Below are positions 8,319 to 16,812 of a stretch of DNA of 64,000 bases, in pieces. The first letter of the stretch is position 1; each line of letters starts with the position of its first letter. The position numbers and the translations under genes were made by a program. Source of the stretch: Billgrantia antri (GTDB lineage: Bacteria; Pseudomonadota; Gammaproteobacteria; Pseudomonadales; Halomonadaceae); NCBI RefSeq assembly GCF_019430905.1, contig NZ_JAHYCA010000006.1, positions 1 to 64,000 on the forward strand, in the 5' to 3' direction. Under the pieces are notes generated by a model. The model saw only the letters and a list, made by a program, of their open reading frames with translations. It was not told where the DNA came from and did not search any database.

Positions 8319-10664
8319 ATGACATCAGCAACACAGCGGAACGCTAGCGGTGCGGGCGGCTGCCCCTTTCACGGCGGCGATGAGCCGGCGTTGGCGCCCG
8401 ACGGTTGCCCCGTGTCGCCCCGGGCGGCGGCCTTCGATCCCTTCGAACGCCCCTACCAGCTCGACCCCGCCGAGGCGCTGCGCTGGTCCCGCGAGCAGGA
8501 GCCGGTGTTCTACAGCCCCCGGCTCGGCTATTGGGTCGTAAGTCGCTACGACGACATCAAGGCGATCTTCCGCGACAACCTCACCTTCTCGCCGTCGATC
8601 GCGCTGGAGAAGATCACGCCGGCAAGCCGAGAGGCCCAGGCGGTGCTCGAGAGCTACGACTACGGCATGAACCGTACGCTGGTGAACGAGGACGAGCCGG
8701 CCCACATGGCGCGGCGCCGCGAGCTGCTGGAGGCGTTCTCACCCGAGGCGCTGGAGGCGCATGCGCCGGTGGTGCGCCGCCTGGTGCGCGAGAAGCTCGA
8801 CGCCATCATCGACCGCGGCCGTGCCGACCTGGTCGCCGAAATGTTCTGGGAAGTACCGCTTACCGTGGCGCTGCACTTCCTCGGCGTGCCCGAGGAGGAC
8901 ATGGAGCAGCTGCGGCGTTTCTCCGTTGCCCATACGCTAAATACCTGGGGGCGTCCGTCGCCGGAGCAGCAAGTCGAGGTGGCCGAGGGGGTCGGCAAGT
9001 TCTGGCAGTACTCGGGGGAGGTACTGAGGAAGATGCAGGCCCGGCCGGAAGGCCACGGCTGGATGTACGACATGATCGAGAAGAACCGGCAAAAGCCGGA
9101 TGTCGTCACCGACAACTACCTGCACTCCATGATGATGGCGATCATCGTCGCCGCCCACGAGACCACGGCGCTGGCCACCGCCAACGCCTTCCGCCAGTTG
9201 CTCTCGCGCCCCGAAGTGTGGACCGACCTGTGCGACAACCCGGCGCTGATTCCCGCCGCGGCCGAGGAGTGCCTGCGTCACTCCGGCTCGGTGGTAGCCT
9301 GGCGGCGCATCGCCACCCGCGACGCCGAGGTAGGCGGCGTGACCATCCCCGAGGGCGGCAAGATCCTGATGGTCACCGCTTCGGCCAATCACGATCCAGC
9401 CCACTTCGAAAACCCCGACGAACTCGACATCTACCGCGACAACGCCGTCGACCACCTCACCTTTGGCTACGGTAGCCACCAGTGCATGGGGAAGAATCTC
9501 GGCCGGATGGAGATGCGCATCTTCCTCGAGGAATTCACCCGCCGCCTACCGCACCTGGAGCTCGAGGAGCAGGAGTTCACCTTCCTGCCCAATACCTCGT
9601 TCCGCGGCCCGGAGGCGCTGTGGGTGCGCTGGGATCCGGCGCAGAACCCGGAGCGCCGCGACCCGGCGGTGCGCGACGCCCAGCGCGATTTTCCCGTCGG
9701 GGCGCCGTCGCGCCAGGACATCGCCCGCGAAATGGTCGTCGCCAAGGTGCATGCCGCCGCCGAAGGCGTACTGCAGCTCGCCCTGGAGGATCCGCATGGG
9801 CGCCGCGTGCCGGAGTGGAGCCCCGGCTCCCATGTCGACCTGATCGTGGACGACTACGTGCGCAAGTATTCGCTGTGCGGCGAGACGGACGATTCCTACT
9901 GGCTGCAGGTCGCCGTGCTGCGCGAAGAGTCCGGGCGCGGTGGCTCGGCGTGGATCCACGAGCACCTGAAACCGGGCATGCCCCTGCGCCTGCGGGGGCC
10001 CAAGAACCACTTCCGCCTCGACGAGACGGCCGACCGCTACGTGCTCATCGCCGGCGGTATCGGCATCACGCCGATCATCGCCATGGCCGACCGCCTCAAG
10101 CGGCTGGGCAAGCCCTTTGAACTGCACTATGCCGGCCGCTCGCGCTCCAGCATGGCCTTCATCGAACGGCTCGAGCGCGACCACGGTGATGCCCTGCGGC
10201 TTTATCCCAAGGCCGAGGGGGCACGGCTCGATCTCGCCGCCCTGCTCGCCGAGCCCCGCGACGGTACGCTGCTTTATGCCTGCGGCCCCGAGCGCCTGCT
10301 AGCGGCGCTTGAAGCCGGCACCGCCCAATGGCCGGAGGGCAGCCTGCGCGTGGAGCACTTCACTGCCGAGGGCGCACTGCTGGACCCGGGGCACGAGCAC
10401 GCCTTCGAGGTCGAACTCACCGACTCCGAGCTCGTCGTCGAGGTGGCCGCGGACCGCACCCTGCTGCAGGCGCTGCGTGCCGCCGGTGTCGACGTGCCCA
10501 GCGACTGCGAAGAGGGCCTGTGCGGCTCCTGCCAGGTCGAGGTGGTGGAGGGCGAGATCGATCATCGCGATAAGGTGCTCACCGCTGCCGAGCGCGCCGG
10601 CCAGGATCGGTTGATGAGCTGCTGCTCGAGGGCGAAGGGGAAAAAGCTCGTTCTGGCTCTCTAA
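8319..10664 (+). CDS. Self-sufficient cytochrome P450 (CYP116B type: P450-FMN reductase-2Fe2S fusion)
   Basis: 781 residues, the normal CYP116B length. Residues 1-450 are the P450: I-helix AAHETTA, the ExxR motif in EECLR, and the haem loop FGYGSHQCMG with Cys389 as thiolate ligand. Next comes a phthalate-dioxygenase-reductase-like part with an FMN site (KYSLCGE) and an NAD(P)H site (LIAGGIGITPII). Last is a plant-type 2Fe-2S ferredoxin with Cys730, Cys735, Cys738 and Cys768 in C-x4-C-x2-C-x29-C spacing. All electron transfer from NAD(P)H to haem is thus in one chain. Family members hydroxylate or O-demethylate aromatic compounds. Two homogentisate-related loci in the window make hydroxylation of an aryl acid, for example 2-hydroxyphenylacetate, an attractive but unproved idea. 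Start chosen at 8319 with GGAGG just upstream. Confidence 0.93.
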   Translation: MTSATQRNASGAGGCPFHGGDEPALAPDGCPVSPRAAAFDPFERPYQLDPAEALRWSREQEPVFYSPRLGYWVVSRYDDIKAIFRDNLTFSPSIALEKITPASREAQAVLESYDYGMNRTLVNEDEPAHMARRRELLEAFSPEALEAHAPVVRRLVREKLDAIIDRGRADLVAEMFWEVPLTVALHFLGVPEEDMEQLRRFSVAHTLNTWGRPSPEQQVEVAEGVGKFWQYSGEVLRKMQARPEGHGWMYDMIEKNRQKPDVVTDNYLHSMMMAIIVAAHETTALATANAFRQLLSRPEVWTDLCDNPALIPAAAEECLRHSGSVVAWRRIATRDAEVGGVTIPEGGKILMVTASANHDPAHFENPDELDIYRDNAVDHLTFGYGSHQCMGKNLGRMEMRIFLEEFTRRLPHLELEEQEFTFLPNTSFRGPEALWVRWDPAQNPERRDPAVRDAQRDFPVGAPSRQDIAREMVVAKVHAAAEGVLQLALEDPHGRRVPEWSPGSHVDLIVDDYVRKYSLCGETDDSYWLQVAVLREESGRGGSAWIHEHLKPGMPLRLRGPKNHFRLDETADRYVLIAGGIGITPIIAMADRLKRLGKPFELHYAGRSRSSMAFIERLERDHGDALRLYPKAEGARLDLAALLAEPRDGTLLYACGPERLLAALEAGTAQWPEGSLRVEHFTAEGALLDPGHEHAFEVELTDSELVVEVAADRTLLQALRAAGVDVPSDCEEGLCGSCQVEVVEGEIDHRDKVLTAAERAGQDRLMSCCSRAKGKKLVLAL

Positions 10665-10732
10665 TCCCCAACACAACCACAACACGCAAGACGTACGCCA
10701 ACCCTGACAATCGGGACTCACGAGGAACGACA

Positions 10733-11800
10733 ATGAAAATGAAGATGCACAAGCTCGCGACACTGACCGTGCTTACCACCCTCTCCCTGGGCGCCTTCCA
10801 GGGCGCCGCGGCCACCGAACTCACGGTGAGCACCTGGGCCGGCCCCAACCACGGCGTCAATACCATCGTCTGGCCAACCTGGGGCAAGTGGGTGGAGGAT
10901 GCCACCGAGGGGCGCGTCACCGTCAACGTGGTCCACGACATGGGCCCGCCCAACGCCCAGATGGAGCTGATCGCCGACGGCGTGGCCGACGTCACCTGGC
11001 TGTTCCACGGCCTGATGCCGGGGCGCTTCGAGCTGACCAAGCTGCCTGAATTCCCGACCTTCGAAGACTTCTCCTCCGAAGCCGCCTCGGTAGCCTACTG
11101 GCGCACTCACAACGAGTACTTCGCCGAGGCCGGCGAGCATCGCGGCGTCGAGGTGATCGGCGTGGGGGTGCACGGTCCGGGCTCGCTGTTTCTCAACGAA
11201 TCGATCGACAGCCTCGATGGCCTCGACGGCAAGCGCGTGCGTATCGGTGGCGGGGTGATGGGCGATATCTCCAACGCGCTGGCGCTTACCGGGGTGGCAT
11301 TGCCGCCGGCCAGCACCTACGAGGCGGCGACCCAGGGGGTCATCGACGGTGCTATGCTGACGCTGGAAGGGCTGAAGAGCTTTCGCCTGGCCGAGGTGTT
11401 GCCCTACACGGTGCAGATGCCGGGCGGCTTCTATCGCGGCAGCTTCTCACTGGTGATCAATCCCGACACCTGGGCCTCGCTCTCCGCCGAGGATCGCGAG
11501 GCGATCCAGGATGTTTCCGGCGAAAAACTCTCGCGCCTGTTCGGCTACATGATGGATGTGGTCGACGTGCGTGGCATCGAGTTTGCCAAGGAGCAAGGCA
11601 ATACCTTCGTCGAGCTGCCCGCCGAGGAGATCGAGCGCTTCCAGCAGATGGTGGCCGATCTACCGGAGGCCTGGATGGAAACGGCCGAGCAGAAGGGCAT
11701 CGACGGCGAGGCGGCACACGCCTACTTCTTCGAGCAGCTCGATGCCGCCCAAGGCGAGGAGGGGCTCTCCGCCGACGAGGTAATCGATCCCGAGGTTTGA
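10733..11800 (+). CDS. TRAP transporter solute-binding protein (DctP family), orphan
   Basis: 355 residues with a Sec signal peptide (hydrophobic LATLTVLTTLSLGAF, cleavage likely near AAA-TE at about residue 27). The mature part is a DctP-type periplasmic binding protein and is close to the protein encoded at 29871, sharing blocks such as GPNHG(V/I)NTIVWPTW, MPGRFELTKLPEFPTF and LSRLFGYMMDV. It follows the P450 gene by 68 bases and is probably co-transcribed, so its ligand is probably the P450 substrate. No small or large membrane subunit lies beside it; it may share the DctQM pair at 30944-32787. Confidence 0.88.
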   Translation: MKMKMHKLATLTVLTTLSLGAFQGAAATELTVSTWAGPNHGVNTIVWPTWGKWVEDATEGRVTVNVVHDMGPPNAQMELIADGVADVTWLFHGLMPGRFELTKLPEFPTFEDFSSEAASVAYWRTHNEYFAEAGEHRGVEVIGVGVHGPGSLFLNESIDSLDGLDGKRVRIGGGVMGDISNALALTGVALPPASTYEAATQGVIDGAMLTLEGLKSFRLAEVLPYTVQMPGGFYRGSFSLVINPDTWASLSAEDREAIQDVSGEKLSRLFGYMMDVVDVRGIEFAKEQGNTFVELPAEEIERFQQMVADLPEAWMETAEQKGIDGEAAHAYFFEQLDAAQGEEGLSADEVIDPEV

Positions 11801-11821
11801 TCCGGCCCCCAAGACGACTCT

Positions 11822-11847
11822 GCGAGCGCGGCCATGGCCGCGCTCGC
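11822..11847. terminator. 26-bp perfect palindrome, probable terminator hairpin
   Basis: The arm GCGAGCGCGGCCA is followed at once by its exact complement, giving a stem of very high GC content. It follows the TRAP binding-protein gene by 21 bases but has no T tract, so it may act as a transcript 3'-end stabiliser rather than a classical terminator. Confidence 0.5.
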
Positions 11848-11870
11848 TGCGTCATGGCTAGTGCGATTTA

Positions 11871-11886
11871 AGTTTCAATTGAAACT
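11871..11886. promoter_or_regulatory. Palindromic operator AGTTTCAATTGAAACT
   Basis: A perfect 16-bp palindrome 76 bases before the DUF6455 start codon. It differs at one base from the operator at the VOC promoter (2423-2438) and shares its right half with the site at 29576-29591. A convincing -35/-10 pair was not found beside it. Confidence 0.7.
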
Positions 11887-11961
11887 ATTTTGACCTCGGT
11901 CAATGCTGCCGAGAGCCCGGGAGTCGATACTGCGGGAAACGCACCGAGAAGGAGGGGTAGC

Positions 11962-12387
11962 ATGAGCCAGGCAGCCAAGAACACATGGTGGAACCGTCTC
12001 TGCGAGGGCAGCTACCGCGCTTCCACGCGCCGGCTGGTACACGACATCGAGGCGGAGTCGCCGCAGGTCTACAGCGAGATGCTCAAGGACCTCGAGACGC
12101 CGCTGGAACCCGCCTTCGAACGCGAGATGGCGCGTCACCTCGACCGTGGCGGCTTTCGCGCCTTCGTGCCGGCCGAGACGCTGATGCCGACCATGCTGCA
12201 GCGCTTCGGCCTCGAGCCGACCAGCGTCGCCGAGCATGCCAGTTACCCCAGCCTGCGCGGCAACTGCAACGCCTGCCCGGTGGCCGGTCATTGCTGGGGC
12301 GCCATGCGCCGAAATGCAGGGCTCGACGAGTGCCGTGCCTTCTGCCCCAATGCGGCGGCCTTCGAGCGTCTGGCCGAGACGGCCTGA
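11962..12387 (+). CDS. DUF6455-like small cysteine-motif protein
   Basis: 141 residues, soluble, no signal peptide. The N-terminal half is helical (RLVHDIEAESPQVYSEMLKDLE). The C-terminal half carries LMPTMLQRFGLEP and five cysteines spaced C-x2-C-x5-C-x12-C-x3-C (CNACPVAGHC ... ECRAFCPNA), the pattern of the DUF6455 family, whose function is unknown. The start at 11962 has GGAGG six bases upstream. It is expressed from its own region carrying the shared palindrome. A second copy with identical Cys spacing lies at 16813 behind a flavin monooxygenase, so both copies accompany oxygenase modules. A metal- or redox-related helper role is inferred. Confidence 0.75.
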   Translation: MSQAAKNTWWNRLCEGSYRASTRRLVHDIEAESPQVYSEMLKDLETPLEPAFEREMARHLDRGGFRAFVPAETLMPTMLQRFGLEPTSVAEHASYPSLRGNCNACPVAGHCWGAMRRNAGLDECRAFCPNAAAFERLAETA

Positions 12388-12403
12388 CGTCGTCTGCCGG
12401 CGA

Positions 12404-13768
12404 TCACCACAGCGACAGCAGCACCCCGGCCAGGGCGCAGGCCCCCAGCACCTTGAGCATGCCCACGCCGAAGCGGAAGATCGCCAGTAGGGCCGCCACC
12501 GACAGCACCAAGGCGGCCACGTCCAGGCTGGCGACGTCGGGTATCAGCAAGCGCAGTCCTGCGCTGCGCCATTCGCCCACCTCGGCGAACACCACATGCA
12601 GGCCGAACCATACCGCCAGATTGAGTACCACGCCCACCACCGCGGCGGTGATCGCCGTCATGGCGCCGCTCAGCGCGGCGTTGTCGCGCAGGCGTTCCAC
12701 GTAGGGGGCGCCGAGGAAAATCCACAGAAAGCAGGGCACGAAGGTGACCCAGGTGGTGAGCACCGCTGCCAGGGGCGCGGCCAGCCACGGATCGAGGGGG
12801 GCGGCGTCGCGGAAGGCGCCCATGAAGCCGACGAACTGCACCACCTGAATCAGCGGGCCGGGCGTGGTCTCGGCCATGCCCAGGCCATCGAGCATCTCTC
12901 CCAGCGCCAGCCAGCCGTAGCTCTGCACCGCCGCCTGGGCCACGTAGCTCAGCACTGCGTAGGCGCCGCCGAAGGTCACCACCGCCATCCGGCTGAAGAA
13001 GGTGGCGATCTGGCTGAACAGGTTGTCCGGCCCCAGCGTCAGCAGCAGCAGCGCCACCGGCGTTAGCCACAGCGTCAGGCAGATAGCCGATATCTTGAGC
13101 GACCAGGCGCGATTGGGCCGCGCATGGGCGGGCAGCTCGGCACCGAGCAGGGAATCGCCGTCGGCCAGACCGCTGGCCTCCTCCGCACCATGGCCGCCGC
13201 CGACACGAAACAGCGGCGAGCCGGCCTTGCCGCCGACGAAGCCGATCAGCGCCGCCCCCAGTATGATCAGCGGAAAGGCGATATCGAGAAAGAAGATCGC
13301 CACGAACGCCGCCGCGGCGATGCCCAACATCGTGTTGTTGCGTAGTGCGCGTTTGCCGATGCGCACCACCGCGTTGATGACGATGGCCAGCACCGCTGCC
13401 TTCAACCCGAAGAACAGCCCCTCCACCATGCCCACATTACCCAGCGCGGCATACAGGTAGCTGAGCGCCAGGATGCTGATGAAGCCGGGCAGCACGAACA
13501 GCGTGCCGGCCAGCAGCCCGCCCTTGGTGCGATGCATCAGCCAGCCGATGTAGATCGCCAGCTGCTGTGCTTCCGGCCCCGGCAGCAGCATGCAGTAGTT
13601 GAGCGCATGCAGGAAACGGTTCTCGCCGATCCAGCGTTTCTCCTCGACCAGGATGCGATGCATCACGGCGATCTGCCCGGCCGGGCCGCCGAAGCTGAAC
13701 AGGGCGATGCGCAGCCAGACGTGCACGGCCTCGCGGAAGGGAACGTCGTGTGGCAGGGGCGGTAGCAT
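12404..13768 (-). CDS. chrA: Chromate transporter, long-chain (two-domain) ChrA
   Basis: 454 residues with two homologous CHR domains of about six membrane segments each. The duplicated signatures are FGGPAGQIAVMH near residue 27 and FGGAYAVLSYVAQ near 267, each followed by a Pro-Gly motif (LLPGPEAQQLAI and TTPGPLIQ). ChrA exports chromate across the inner membrane; homologues also occur in organisms without chromate resistance. It is convergent with the DUF6455 gene (16-base gap) and appears unrelated to its neighbours. Confidence 0.9.
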   Translation of the reverse strand: MLPPLPHDVPFREAVHVWLRIALFSFGGPAGQIAVMHRILVEEKRWIGENRFLHALNYCMLLPGPEAQQLAIYIGWLMHRTKGGLLAGTLFVLPGFISILALSYLYAALGNVGMVEGLFFGLKAAVLAIVINAVVRIGKRALRNNTMLGIAAAAFVAIFFLDIAFPLIILGAALIGFVGGKAGSPLFRVGGGHGAEEASGLADGDSLLGAELPAHARPNRAWSLKISAICLTLWLTPVALLLLTLGPDNLFSQIATFFSRMAVVTFGGAYAVLSYVAQAAVQSYGWLALGEMLDGLGMAETTPGPLIQVVQFVGFMGAFRDAAPLDPWLAAPLAAVLTTWVTFVPCFLWIFLGAPYVERLRDNAALSGAMTAITAAVVGVVLNLAVWFGLHVVFAEVGEWRSAGLRLLIPDVASLDVAALVLSVAALLAIFRFGVGMLKVLGACALAGVLLSLW

Positions 13769-13920
13769 GCGGTCTTCCTTCAGGCACTCGAAGCCAAGCC
13801 GCCCATCTTAGCCGCTCGAGATGACAGCGTCGTGTGGTTACACCGGAGGCCTGCGCCAGCCATTGATATGCGAGGCAAGGCGATCAGCCCCGTTCATGGC
13901 TGTCCCTCGCGAAGAGAGGA
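13769..13920. other. Short intergenic gap, no feature seen
   Basis: 152 bases between chrA and the luxR-type gene. No convincing promoter, hairpin or small gene was found. Confidence 0.5.
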
Positions 13921-14706
13921 TTAGTTGCTACGACACAGCGCCACCAGCCGCGCCTTGGAGGGCACGCCGAGCTTGGCATAGGCGCGCTTGCGATAGGTTT
14001 CAGCAGTGGAGAGGGCGATATCGAGTTCGGCGGCGGCGGTCTTGAGGGTATGGCCGCGCAGCAGGTAGAGGCACAGCTGGCGCTCGCGCTCGGAGAGCGG
14101 GGCGAGGATGGCCGCCTCCTCGGGGCTCGCCCGCTGCGACGAGATGGGTCTGGCCTGGCCGTAGTGGCGGCGCATCAGGCTGGCCAGCAGCGGCACCAGG
14201 GCGTCCAGGCGAGCGAGGTCGTCACGACCGAAGGGGCCGGCCTCGCGGCCACGGTAGAGGTTGAGGTAGTAGACGCTCTGCTCCCCGGGCAGGGTCAGCG
14301 AGACCTTGTCGACCAGGTTGGGGAAGGCGAACAGGTGGCTGCGATAGGCTGCCGGCATGGCGTCGGCCTGCATCGGCGTGACTTCCGCGCCGATCTCTTC
14401 GCCCTCTTCCGCCATCAGCTGGCGCAGGCGCTGGTAGTTGGGATCCTGGCGGAACAGGCCGCCGGTGTAGAGCTCCGCCAGGCGACCGGCCATGCGCGGC
14501 GTGCGCCGGTTATCCGCCAGCAGGCAGTCGACCTCGTCGCGACCGTCGAAGGCGAACACCATGCACTGCTCGATACCCACCGCCTGGCGCAGCAATGCCA
14601 GCAGTGCTTCGTCGAAACCCGCCTCGCCCAGCCGCGCCACGCACTCGGCCATGGCCGGGATCAGCCCCGGCCAATCGCTGGCATGTTCATCGCTGGGTTC
14701 GCGCAT
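13921..14706 (-). CDS. LuxR-family transcriptional regulator
   Basis: 261 residues. The C-terminal LuxR helix-turn-helix is clear (LSERERQLCLYLLRGHTLKTAAAELDIALSTAETYRKRAYAKLGV, about residues 195-240). The N-terminal part (about 15-170) is an uncharacterised sensor-like domain. It is divergent from the flavin monooxygenase at 14810 with a 103-base gap, so it probably activates that operon in response to an aromatic inducer. The start was placed at 14706 (MREPSD). Confidence 0.85.
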   Translation of the reverse strand: MREPSDEHASDWPGLIPAMAECVARLGEAGFDEALLALLRQAVGIEQCMVFAFDGRDEVDCLLADNRRTPRMAGRLAELYTGGLFRQDPNYQRLRQLMAEEGEEIGAEVTPMQADAMPAAYRSHLFAFPNLVDKVSLTLPGEQSVYYLNLYRGREAGPFGRDDLARLDALVPLLASLMRRHYGQARPISSQRASPEEAAILAPLSERERQLCLYLLRGHTLKTAAAELDIALSTAETYRKRAYAKLGVPSKARLVALCRSN

Positions 14707-14762
14707 ATGTCGCTGCCTCTCGTTGCGTGCTGTCCTGGCTTTTGCGGGACACCGTCGGGTCG

Positions 14763-14785
14763 CTACCGGAGTAGTCTGTCGGTAG
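14763..14785. promoter_or_regulatory. Inverted repeat between the LuxR gene and the monooxygenase
   Basis: CTACCG (14763-14768) and CGGTAG (14780-14785), separated by 11 bases, in the divergent gap. It is a candidate regulator site; the arms are short. Confidence 0.35.
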
Positions 14786-14809
14786 ACACAACGCCAACAG
14801 GAGCCGCCC

Positions 14810-16489
14810 ATGCGACCCGCCGGACGCGCCGAGACCGACTCGCTCTATTTCGATTATCCCTACTTTCCCTTCGTTCGTCCTCCCGAGCTGGATGGCTGGG
14901 CGGTGCGCCATCGGGTGGCCATCGTCGGTGCCGGCCCGGTGGGCGTCACCGCCGCGCTGGAACTGGCGCGCCACGGCATCGAAAGCGTGGTTCTCGACGA
15001 CAAGGCGACCGTCAACGACGGCTCGCGGGCGATCTGCATCTCCCGCCACAGCCTGGAGATTCTGCAGCAGCTCGGCGTCGATGCTCCCTTCGTGGCGAAG
15101 GGCCTGGGTTGGACGCAGGGGCGCACCTACTTTCGCGACCGCGAGATCTTTCGCTTCGAGATGCCCCACTCCGAGCAGGAGCGCTTCCTGCCGATGATCA
15201 ACCTGCAGCAGCAGTACATCGAGAAGTTCCTCATCGACAAGGCCGGCGAGAGCGGCCTCGTCGAACTACGCTGGCAGAGCGCGGTGACCGGCGTGAGCCA
15301 GGATGAGGACGGCGTGACTCTCGAGGTGACCACTCCCGAGGGCGACTACCGCCTCGAGTGCGACTACCTGCTGGCCGCCGATGGCGCGCGCAGCGTGGTG
15401 CGCAAGGCCTTCGGCCTCGCCCTGCACGGCGAGGCCTACGAAGGCCGCTACGTGATCGCCGACATTCGCCTGCGCTCCGACTTTCCTACCGAGCGGCGCG
15501 CCTTCTTCCATTCCCACGCCCTGCCCGATACCACCATCCTGGTGCACAAGCAGCCCGACGACATCTGGCGCATCGATTACCAGCTCGGCCCCGAGGAAGA
15601 CCCGCAGGCGGCGGTGGAGGAGGCCAGCATCCGCGAGCGGGTGAGCCTGATAGTGCGCGAGGTGCTAGGCGAGGGCGACGACTGGGAGCTCGAATGGTGG
15701 AGCCTCTACAAGGCCCATACCCTGGCGCTGGACGATTACCGCCATGGCCGGGTGCTGTTCATCGGCGACAGCGCCCACCTGGTGCCGATCTTCGGCGTGC
15801 GTGGCCTCAACAACGGCCTGGCCGACGCCGCCAACGCCGGCTGGAAGCTGGCCTCAGTGCTCAAGGGGCTGGCGCCTGATCGACTGCTCGACAGCTACAG
15901 CCCGGAGCGGCGCGGCGCCACCCTGGACGTCTTCGCCAACGCCGGCAAGAGCACCCGCTTCATGACCCCGCCGAGCCGGGGCTACCGGCTGATGCGCGAC
16001 GCCGCCCTCACGCTGGCGCTGCACAATGACTATGCCAGCGGCTTCGCCAACCCACGCCAGGTCACGCCCTACACCTACGCCGAGAGCCCGCTGACCCTGC
16101 CCGACGATGCCGACTTCGAGGCCGGGCCGATCCCCGGCGCGCCGCTGCCTAACCGCCGGTTGGGCGAGGACGACTACCTGCTCGATCATCTGGGCACAGG
16201 TTTCGTCCTGCTGCACTTCAGCGAGGACGGGCGGCCCGATCCGACACTCGCAGAGCGGCTGGCTACGTTGCAGGCCCGGGGCCAGGCCGTCGAGCTGCTG
16301 CGCGTGGCCCGCGAGCCGGGTGCCGAGGGCGCACTGGTGGATTGCGACGGTGGCCTGTTCGCCGCCTACGGCGCCGAGCCCGGCAGCGCCTACCTGGTGC
16401 GCCCCGACCGCCACGTGGCGGCGCGCTGGAAGCACCTCGATCCTGCCGATCTGGAACCCGCTCTCGTGACTACCCTGGGAGGTAAATGA
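14810..16489 (+). CDS. FAD-dependent aromatic monooxygenase (MhpA-like)
   Basis: 559 residues of a class A flavoprotein hydroxylase. The FAD Rossmann motif GAGPVGVTAALELA is near residue 40, the second NAD(P)H/FAD motif DYLLAADGARSVVRKA near 190, and the GD motif FIGDSAHLVPIFGVRGLNNG near 320; the C-terminal thioredoxin-like extension is present. The family ortho- or para-hydroxylates phenolic acids. It is a homologue of the enzyme at 26705, with the same N-terminal layout (YP-RPPELD before the FAD motif). It is followed one base later by a DUF2783 gene, as the other copy is by its own. Substrate unknown. AGGAG lies six bases before the start. Confidence 0.9.
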   Translation: MRPAGRAETDSLYFDYPYFPFVRPPELDGWAVRHRVAIVGAGPVGVTAALELARHGIESVVLDDKATVNDGSRAICISRHSLEILQQLGVDAPFVAKGLGWTQGRTYFRDREIFRFEMPHSEQERFLPMINLQQQYIEKFLIDKAGESGLVELRWQSAVTGVSQDEDGVTLEVTTPEGDYRLECDYLLAADGARSVVRKAFGLALHGEAYEGRYVIADIRLRSDFPTERRAFFHSHALPDTTILVHKQPDDIWRIDYQLGPEEDPQAAVEEASIRERVSLIVREVLGEGDDWELEWWSLYKAHTLALDDYRHGRVLFIGDSAHLVPIFGVRGLNNGLADAANAGWKLASVLKGLAPDRLLDSYSPERRGATLDVFANAGKSTRFMTPPSRGYRLMRDAALTLALHNDYASGFANPRQVTPYTYAESPLTLPDDADFEAGPIPGAPLPNRRLGEDDYLLDHLGTGFVLLHFSEDGRPDPTLAERLATLQARGQAVELLRVAREPGAEGALVDCDGGLFAAYGAEPGSAYLVRPDRHVAARWKHLDPADLEPALVTTLGGK

Positions 16490-16490
16490 G

Positions 16491-16694
16491 ATGACCGTTA
16501 CCACACTGCCATTCGCCGATCTTGAGCGGGTCTACGAGACCCTGGCCGAGACCTTGGATACCTTGCCCGAAAGCCAGGAGCGCCTGTTTCTGGCGCAGTT
16601 GGCGCTGGCACTGGCCCATCGGGTGGGTGACATCGAGCGAGTGGCGGCAGCCGTCGAAGAGGCGCGGCGAGGTATCGCCGGCGTTTCCGGCTGA
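16491..16694 (+). CDS. DUF2783 small protein, probable monooxygenase coupling partner
   Basis: 67 residues, almost entirely helical. It begins one base after the monooxygenase stop (TGAGATG). It shares with the protein at 26509 the layout: L-x2-VYE(T)L, then LFLAQLALALAHRVGDIERV versus [15 protein letters not shown], and a C-terminal helix of similar length. In Pseudomonas putida the MhaB protein of this size couples NADH oxidation to hydroxylation by the flavoprotein MhaA; by analogy this protein may do the same for the enzyme at 14810. Confidence 0.75.
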   Translation: MTVTTLPFADLERVYETLAETLDTLPESQERLFLAQLALALAHRVGDIERVAAAVEEARRGIAGVSG

Positions 16695-16712
16695 TGGTTA
16701 TGGCCGGTTTCG

Positions 16713-16730
16713 AGTAAGCGAGGGCTTACT
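16713..16730 (+). terminator. Hairpin between DUF2783 and DUF6455 genes
   Basis: AGTAAGC, loop GAGG, GCTTACT: a perfect 7-bp stem. No T tract follows, so it may attenuate transcription or protect the upstream mRNA rather than terminate fully. Confidence 0.4.
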
Positions 16731-16812
16731 TCATTGGCTATAAATTGAGCGTGGTCAAGGCGAGATGACGCACAGGGGCTACGGTAAGGAATGTCCGTAG
16801 AGGAACGCCTCG

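Noticed and set aside
12404..13768. chrA as part of an aromatic-acid uptake system
   Set aside because: Both CHR domains are typical of chromate transporters and it is convergent with its neighbour, so there is no evidence of a joint function.
16739..16744. TATAAA as a separate promoter for the second DUF6455 gene
   Set aside because: No -35 element at 16-19 bases; the region upstream is the hairpin.
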